A stretch of DNA of 64,000 bases from Phyllostachys edulis (lineage: Eukaryota; Streptophyta; Magnoliopsida; Poales; Poaceae), in the NCBI GenBank assembly GCA_036346405.1, contig CM070550.1, forward strand, positions 12,806,115 through 12,870,114. Reading direction: 5' to 3'. Position 1 is the first letter of the stretch; the number at the start of each line of letters is the position of its first letter. The notes under the pieces were generated by a model that was given only the letters and a program-made list of their open reading frames with translations, was not told where the DNA came from and did not search any database. Positions 57,823 to 64,000 of the stretch are shown here, in pieces. A program made the translations under genes and the position numbers.

Positions 57823-58788
57823 ATGGTTTCTGCTTCTCATCCACCTCTTACTTTAGTGATGACTGATGGACCTGGTCAGCTCTTGCACTTAGACACTGTT
57901 GGCCCTTCTAGCGTCCAGTCTGCAGGTGGGAAATGGTATGTGCTTGTGATTGTGGATGATTTCTCCAAGTATTCATGGGTTTTCTTTTTGGTTTCTAAGG
58001 ACGAGGCTTTTGACTATTTTAGAGAATTGGTCCTTAGATTAGCTGTTGATCTTCCTGGAGCTTTGAGAGCCATTAGGAGTGACAATGGAACAGAATTCAA
58101 GAACTCTTCCTTTGCCACTTTCTGCACTGATAGGGAAATTGAGCACCAGTTCTCTTCACCTAGAGTTCCCCAGCAGATTGGTGTTATAGAGAGGAAGAAC
58201 AGGACCCTTGTAGAGATGGCCAAGACCATGCTAGATGAGCATAGTACACCTAGGAGGTTTTGGGCTGAGGCGATCTCTACTGCTTGTTATGTGTCAAATA
58301 GGGTTTTCTTGAGATCTGTCATAGGAAAGACTTCTTTTGAACTTAGATTTGGTCATAGGCCTAAAGTTTCTCATTTCAAGATTTTTGGTTGCAAATGCTT
58401 CATTCTTAAACATGGCAACCTGGATAAATTTAAATCAAGATGTTCTAATGGCATATTTCTTGGATATCCTGCTCATTCTCGTGGCTATTGTGTATTTAAT
58501 TTGGACACTAACAAAATTATTGAGACTTGCGAAGTCACTTTTGATGAGGCTAGTCCTGGTACTAGACCTGATGATGCAGGTACACAGGTTTCTGAGAGCA
58601 TCTTCGTCGATGACGACTCTAAGGATGAGGACCCAATCCATCCTCTAGTCACTTCTGAGATGATTGGAGAATTTGCTTCTACTTCTCCAGTTTTAGCTGA
58701 GCAGCCTCCTCCTATCTTCACTGACGATGTGAGTGGCTTTGCTCCTACCTCCACAGCTCATGAGGTAGAGGCCACTTCTGCACCATGA
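57823..58788 (+). pseudogene. Copia integrase core and C-terminus
   Basis: Open for about 320 codons. Integrase core with the DDE acids in LHLDTVGPSS, VDDFSKYSW, SDNGTEFKN and IERKNRTLVEM, then the GKTSFELRFGHRPKVSHFKIFGC and FLGYPAHSRGY segments of the Copia integrase C-terminus. A TGA at 58788 separates it from RT. Integrase joins the cDNA ends to host DNA. Individually this block looks well preserved, but the polyprotein around it is broken. Confidence 0.85.
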
Positions 58789-58827
58789 CCTCCTCTTCAC
58801 ATTCAGCGACAGCATCCATCTGAGCAA

Positions 58828-59831
58828 ATGATTAGGGATCTTCATGAGCGAGTCACTCGCTCCAGGTTTATTTCTCCAGATTCTCATGCACATTTTGCTT
58901 TTGTCGCGTCTTTTGAACCCCAAGATGTCACCCATGCTTTATTTGATTCCTCTTGGGTCAATGCCATGCATGAAGAGCTTGAAAATTTTGAAAGAAACAA
59001 AATCTGGACCTTAGTTGAATCTCCACCTAATCATAATGTAATTGAAACAAAATGGGTTTACAAAAACAAGCAAAATGAGGATGGGTTGGTAGTTCGCAAT
59101 AAGGTTAGGCTTGTAGCTCAAGATTATTCCCAGGTAGAAGGCTTAGACTTTGAGGAGATCTTTGCTCCTGTAGCTAAATTAGAAGCCATTCGTATTTTGC
59201 TAGCATTTGCGTCATCCAAGGGCTTCAAGCTTTATCAAATGGATGTCAAAAGTGCTTTCCTTAATGGCTTCATAGAAGAAGAGGTCTTTGTCAGGCAACC
59301 CCCTGGTTTTGAAAATCCCAAATTCCCAAACCATATGTTTAAGCTCTCCAAAGCCTTGTATGGATTGAAGCAAGCTCCTAGAGCTTGGTATGATAGGCTT
59401 AAGAGTTTCTTGCTTAAAAATAATTTCAAAATTGGAATGATTGATAAAACCTTGTTCACTCTCAAGCATGGCAATGAATTTTTATTGGTTCAGATTTATG
59501 TGGATGATATCATATTCGGTGGTTCTTCTCATGCTTTGGTGTTCAGATTTTCAGATTCTATGAGCAGGGAATTCGAGATGAGCATGATGGGTGAACTAAC
59601 TTTCTTCCTTGGTCTTCAAGTCAAGCAACTGAAAGAAGGTACCTTCATTCATCAAAGTAAGTACACAAAGGACCTTCTTGGTAACCCGATATGGGAAGCG
59701 ATGAGGTCAATGTCTACTCCCACTGCCACATCCACCGTGCTGGACCCTGATGAGGATGGAGAGCCCGTGGACCAGAAGGAGTACCGCAGCATGATTGGCT
59801 CTCTTCTCTACCTCACGACGTCGAGGCCGGA
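58828..59831 (+). pseudogene. Copia reverse transcriptase, truncated at C-terminus
   Basis: RT of the RVT_2 type: WVNAMHEELENFERNKIWTL, ETKWVYKNKQNEDG, FAPVAKLEAIRILLAFAS, MDVKSAFLNG, catalytic VDDI in QIYVDDIIFG (about 59490), and YRSMIGSLLYLTTSRPDV at the end. The frame then runs into LTR D at 59832. Block sequence and order fit the SIRE lineage. Confidence 0.9.
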
Positions 59832-62800
59832 TGTAACATCCCAAATGTATAAATGGGTGTGTGTTTCAAATGTAAGAAAATGTGTAGAAATTAAAACTTT
59901 TTCTCACATCTTGAAACTCTTGAACTCTTCTATAATTCTTGTCAAGAGTTGTGGAATTCAAAAACACAAATCTCTTGTTGACTAAAGTCAAACCCTTATT
60001 CCACTTTGTCACAAATCTTGTGCCAACCTTTAGAAATATTTTTCCTTGGTTTTAGGGATGCTGTGTGACCCCTCTGAATTATTTCATAAGTTTTAGAAAT
60101 TATTTGATAATTTTGGAGGCAGGTCAAACCAATTGTTCAATTGGTCAAACCCTAGAACAAGCCTTGATGAATTTCTTGAGAAAAATACAGTGCACAAAAA
60201 CCTCTAGAAATTTTATGTAAGGTTAAGCCTGGAGTGAGGAAGCTCTAGTTAAAATTTCAGAATTTTTGGAGTTAGTTTGCTACCTCTAAAAATTCCTCCA
60301 ACCTCAGCCTTCAAATTTAAATTCAAATCTGGCACTGTTCCTTGGGTCCGAGCCGCTTTCCAAGCAGGTCGAACCCAACCGCATCCCCAGCTCAGGCCGT
60401 GCTCCTTCCCCCCCGCGCGAGGTCATGCCCGTTGGATCAAAATCCAACAGCCACGACGTCTGCCACAACCCACTTCCCCGGCTCAGCCCGAGCCCCTCCC
60501 CCGCGCGAGGTCATGTCCGTTGGATCCGCATCTAACAGCCACGACCTCCCCTCCCTTTTTCAGTGTCTTGCCTAACGGCCCAGACCTCCTGCACCCCAGT
60601 TCGTTGCCGTTGGATCGAGATCCAATGGCCACGACCTCCCCTCGCGTCGTGCGCAATGGCCACGACCTCCCCTCTCATCTTGTTGCCATCAGATCAAGAT
60701 CTCACGGCCACGACCTCCCCTCCCCTCTCATTGTCGTCAGATCAAGATCTCATGGCCACGACCTCCCTTCTCTGTCGTGCGCACCAGCCAAACCTACCCT
60801 TTCTATGTTGTGCGCCGTTGGATCGTAATCCAACAGCCACGACCTCCCCTCACTGTTGTGCGCCGTTGGATTGAGATCCAACCGCCACAATCTCCTTTAG
60901 CGTCGTGCGTAATCGCCCGACATCCCACTTCTGTTCGTAGCCGTTGGATTAAAATCCAACAGCCACGACCTCCCATCGATGTCGTGTGCTGTTGGATCAA
61001 AATCCAACAGCTACGACCTCCACTCTCTGTTGTGCACCGTTGGATCAGAATCCAACAGCCACGACCTCCTACCTCTGCTCGTTGCCGTTGGATTGAAATC
61101 CAACAGCCACGACCTCCCCTCGCGTCGTGCGCAATGGCCACGACCTCCCTCCTATGTTCAGCGCCTTTGGATGTAAATCCGACGACCCTGACCTCCCATC
61201 GCTGTTGTGTGCCCTTGGATTGAAATTCAATGGCCATGACCTCCCTTTGCGTCGTGCGCAATGGCCATGACCTCCCAGCTCTGTTGTGCGCCCTTGGATG
61301 TAAATCTAACAGTCACGACCTCCATCGCGTCGTGCGCAACAGCCACGACCTCCCCTCGATGTTGTGCGCCTTTGGATGTAAATCCAACGGTCACGACTTC
61401 CCCTCGCTGTTGTGCGCCCTTGGATGTAAATCCAACGGCCACGACCTCCCATCTCTTGTCATCGTCGCGCGCAGCGGTCAAGACCTCCCCCCATCGGTTC
61501 CGCGCCATTGGATGCAGATCCAACGGCCGTGACCACCTATCCCTTTCCACGCGCGACCTCCCTTTTCGTTTTGCAACTGTGCGATGGAGATCTAGCGGCT
61601 GCGACCTCCCCAATTGAGATCTTGTGGTCGCGACCTCTCCTGTTTCTTTTCGGACCTCACCGTTTCAGATCCGAGGGTCACGACCTCCCCCTTCGTTTAT
61701 CCAACGGTTGATCTCTGTCGCCTGTTCTTCTCCTTCCTCGGTCACGCGCGCGTGCGCCATGGCAGTGGGAGAGCAGTGCCCTGTCACCTCCCAACCGCTC
61801 TTTTCTTTGCCAAAGATTAAATCTTGGTCGACCTTCCACCCCTAGGTCTGCTCGACCGCCCCCATCACCTCCACATCCTTGTGGCGCCATGGACCGAGCC
61901 ATGGGCTAAGCTCACCATGGAGCTTAACCCTAGCTCTTACGCCTCTGCTCCCCGGCTATAAGAGGTTCTCTTGTTCCTCATTGGCACTCTTTAAACACCA
62001 CTTAGTTTCTCCTCTGCTCTAAGGAGCTCAAGCAACCGTGAGCCCCCAACCGCCATTGTTGCACCTTGGAGCTCTCGGTGAAGGCAGTGCCCCAGTGGCT
62101 TTCCTCTCCCTCTCTTTGCTTCAGCTTGTGCCTCTCACCTCACTGATCATTTCCCCTAACTCAATTTGGGTTGGCTTCCACAGGAGCGACTTGAATCTGG
62201 AGTTTTGGAGCTTGCAGCCGTGAGCACCCCCCCCTTCTTCCCCATCGCCGGTAAGGACCTCTCCCTTTCAATTCCTTGCTCTGGGAGCATCTCTTAGCTT
62301 TATGAAATGCATCTTAATGACCCGGTGAGGTTAATTATGCCCAGGTCCTCCTCTCCTCGTTGTCCTCCTCGGCGCCGGCAAGGTCCTCTGCCGCCAGAGC
62401 TCCTCTGTCCTCCTCAGTTCCTCCACAACCTCCAGGTACCTCCTGGTAGTCCCTAGATGCGTGGGCACCCACTTATATGGCTGTTGCGGAGCTTTCCTTC
62501 CATTTTGCTTTTGGTCGTGTGCTACCGCGCCGCCCCTCTCCGGCTCGCCGGCGCTCTGGTCCACCATCGCTGGTGTGAGTGGTACTAGTGGGTGCGCTTT
62601 CGCTATTGCGCACCGTGCACACCATTCCATTCGCACCGTCTGCGTCAGAGGTCGCCCGCGAGGAGATCTTTGCCATCGGGTGTGTTGTCGGACGAGTCCG
62701 ACAACTGTAGCGATGTCCTTGGACTGTCCATCGTTAGATCTGGGGCTCAGATTGCCCGGGGGTTCGCATGTGCGCTGTGTGCGTTGGTTGCGAGCCGTCC

Positions 62801-63336
62801 ATCTCGCGATCAATAGACCACAACCTCCACCTCCCTTCGCGCGCGCGATGTCCAAACGCGCCGCGCGCGATCCAACTCGGGCCGTTGGATTCAAGATCAA
62901 CGGCCCATGTTCGTTGGATCTGCGCGGGCGCGAGTGTGCGTTGCCGACAGGTCTTGGGCCGTCCGATCTAGGATCAACGGCCCAGGTTCGTCCACGTCGT
63001 TTTGGAGTTTAGGATTTTCCGATGGATTTATTTGTGAACTAAAAAAGGTTATAAACTTTAAAAATGCATAACTATTTCATTTTAGCTCCATTTGAGTTGA
63101 TTCAAATTTTGGTAGCTCTGGTTTGAACTAAACTTTAATCTAAAAATAGTTGTAAGTGTAGTTCGGCTCCAGAAAATGGATTGGTAAATTGGTTTCAAAA
63201 TTAACTTTAAATGTTACTTTAAAAACTGCAATTAACTTGTAAATTGCATAAGTATTTCTCTAGAGATCCTTTTTGAGTGAATCCAACTTTGTTGGCTTCC
63301 TCTATTAGTGTACTAAATGGTAGAATAGGATTTAGG
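59832..63336 (+). mobile_element. LTR D, 3'-truncated, with internal minisatellite
   Basis: Starts TGTAACATCCCAAATG inside the Copia RT/RNase H boundary. Contains an AT-rich start, a large palindromic minisatellite (60410-61690), a TATA-like GGCTATAAGAGG near 61961, GC-rich leader sequence, and an AT-rich zone (63030-63330). No clear CA end, no target duplication and no late TTCGAATAGC box are seen, and about 60 codons of the Copia RNase H region are missing at the right junction. A deletion across the right edge is the simplest reading. Confidence 0.6.
60410..61690. repeat. Minisatellite of palindromic 55-60-bp units
   Basis: About twenty units, each with a palindrome (GTTGGAT, 3-5 bases, ATCCAAC), then AGCCACGACCTCCC and a variable linker with GTCGTGCGC or GTTGTGCGCC. 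Left copies are more diverged. Multiple frames are open across it only because of the repeat. Confidence 0.85.
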
Positions 63337-63915
63337 CATGTCACTATTTTCAAAAGAATTGTGGGTGCATTTTATTTGTGCTCTTCAAGACACTCTTGAT
63401 TTTGGACTTTGGTATTCTTCTGATTCTGCTCTCTCTATTCGGGCTTTTTCTAATGCTGATTTTGCGGGGTGTAGAGTGGATAGGAAGAGTACTTCTGGCA
63501 CTTGTTATTTCTTAGGCACATCTCTTATCTCTTGGTCATCTAGGAAACAGTCATCATTTGCACGATCCTTCTTAGAAATTCGAGTATGTAGTCTATGACC
63601 GATGGTTGCTCTCAGGTTCTCTGAATTTTGTCTACTCTGCGGGACTATGGGTTATCTCTGGGTAGTGTTCCTCTTTTCTGTGACAACACTTATGCCATTA
63701 ACATTGCCAAAAACCTAGTGCAACACTCACAGACCAAGCACATTGACATTCGGTATTATTTCCTTAGAGACCATGTAGAGAAGGGTGATGTTGTGCTTCA
63801 TTTTGTAGAGTTTGAGCAGCAGGTCGCGGATATTTTCACTAAGGCTCTTGATTTTTCTCGTTTTGCTTCTTTGCGGGGAGAATTGGGGGTTATTAGTTCT
63901 CTTAGCCTGTTTTGA
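63337..63915 (+). pseudogene. Copia RNase H, partial
   Basis: Begins out of frame (KRI...) after LTR D, then LDFGLWYSS, FSNADFAGCRVDRKSTSGTC and SLISWSSRKQ, a frame change near 63585, and the end LFCDNTYAINIAKN, HIDIRYYFLRDHVEKG and ADIFTKALDFSRF. The last frame stops at 63915. RNase H removes the RNA template strand during reverse transcription. The AEAEY-type segment after SSRKQ is degraded. Confidence 0.8.
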
Positions 63916-63922
63916 GGGGGAG
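63914..63922 (+). other. Possible polypurine tract of the Copia element
   Basis: GAGGGGGAG just after the pol stop. The start of the 3' LTR (expected TGTGGATATC) is not reached before the window ends at 64000. Confidence 0.5.
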
Positions 63923-64000
63923 TTTGCTCTTTGGCATTCATTGTACCATAATGCATTTCAAATTTAGCAACTTGCATTGTAATATAATTACATGGAGCTT

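Noticed and set aside
60277..61711. Several repeat-containing frames read as a protein family
   Set aside because: Open frames exist on both strands and in several phases, as expected from the minisatellite; the palindrome explains the similarity of both strands.

Overview
This is nuclear DNA from a plant, almost certainly a grass. The evidence is one intronless, very GC-rich subtilase gene of the kind common in Poaceae, set in dense nested transposable elements of typical grass families: Tekay-type chromovirus Gypsy, Tat-type Gypsy with an antisense gene, SIRE-type Copia, hAT, Tourist MITEs and a Mutator-like element. No prokaryotic operon, rRNA, tRNA or CRISPR array was seen. The only apparently intact host gene is the secreted subtilisin-like protease at 10770-13058 (+).

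Left part (1-10700). Two decayed minus-strand copies of a small GRF-like zinc-finger gene (652-1471 and 4811-5645) each have a TATA box with a tandem-repeat array immediately upstream (1500-1850; a 31-bp repeat at 5690-6592). A plant-mobile-domain (PMD) gene fragment (6596-7600, minus) lies beyond the second array. Between the two zinc-finger copies sits a 1072-bp element with about 210-bp inverted ends and a perfect 8-bp target duplication (2895-3966). A minus-oriented Copia-like LTR (from 7669), a degenerate hAT-like MITE (9047-9521) and a Tourist-like MITE (9690-10032) lead up to the protease promoter.

Middle (13670-49329) is a nest. A broken hAT transposon (about 13670-20475; four in-frame stops and a frameshift) contains a minus-oriented SIRE-type LTR remnant (14781-17396). 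It abuts a head-to-head pair of chromovirus LTRs (20476-23900). The plus-oriented chromovirus runs PBS, gag (to 25086), then pol (39119-41278), PPT and a 3' LTR (41291-47775). Its gag/pol junction is replaced by a minus-oriented Tat-lineage Gypsy (25087-39118) whose antisense gene has its own TATA box (26256) and which holds a 4.65-kb solo LTR with TSD ATCAT (30450-35103). The 3' LTR of the chromovirus is itself split by a 310-bp hAT MITE (TSD CCCTCTGG) and a related LTR (42499-45736). A minus-strand pol fragment of the same chromovirus family follows (47776-49329).

Right part (49330-64000) is a SIRE-lineage Copia element that lacks only what lies past the window edge: 5' LTR, PBS, gag with a CxxC-periodic coiled coil, protease, integrase, RT and RNase H. 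It is broken by stops and frameshifts, by a solo LTR with TSD GTAAG inside the integrase zinc finger (54524-57817), and by a second LTR with a large palindromic minisatellite (59832 to about 63336).

I found no clearly new multi-gene system. The most unusual signals are the repeat arrays abutting TATA boxes, the antisense gene with its own promoter, a sequence box shared by several LTR families, the palindrome-rich LTRs, and the C-to-T/G-to-A pattern of element decay. All coordinates were read by eye, so element edges may be off by a few bases where no target duplication fixes them.
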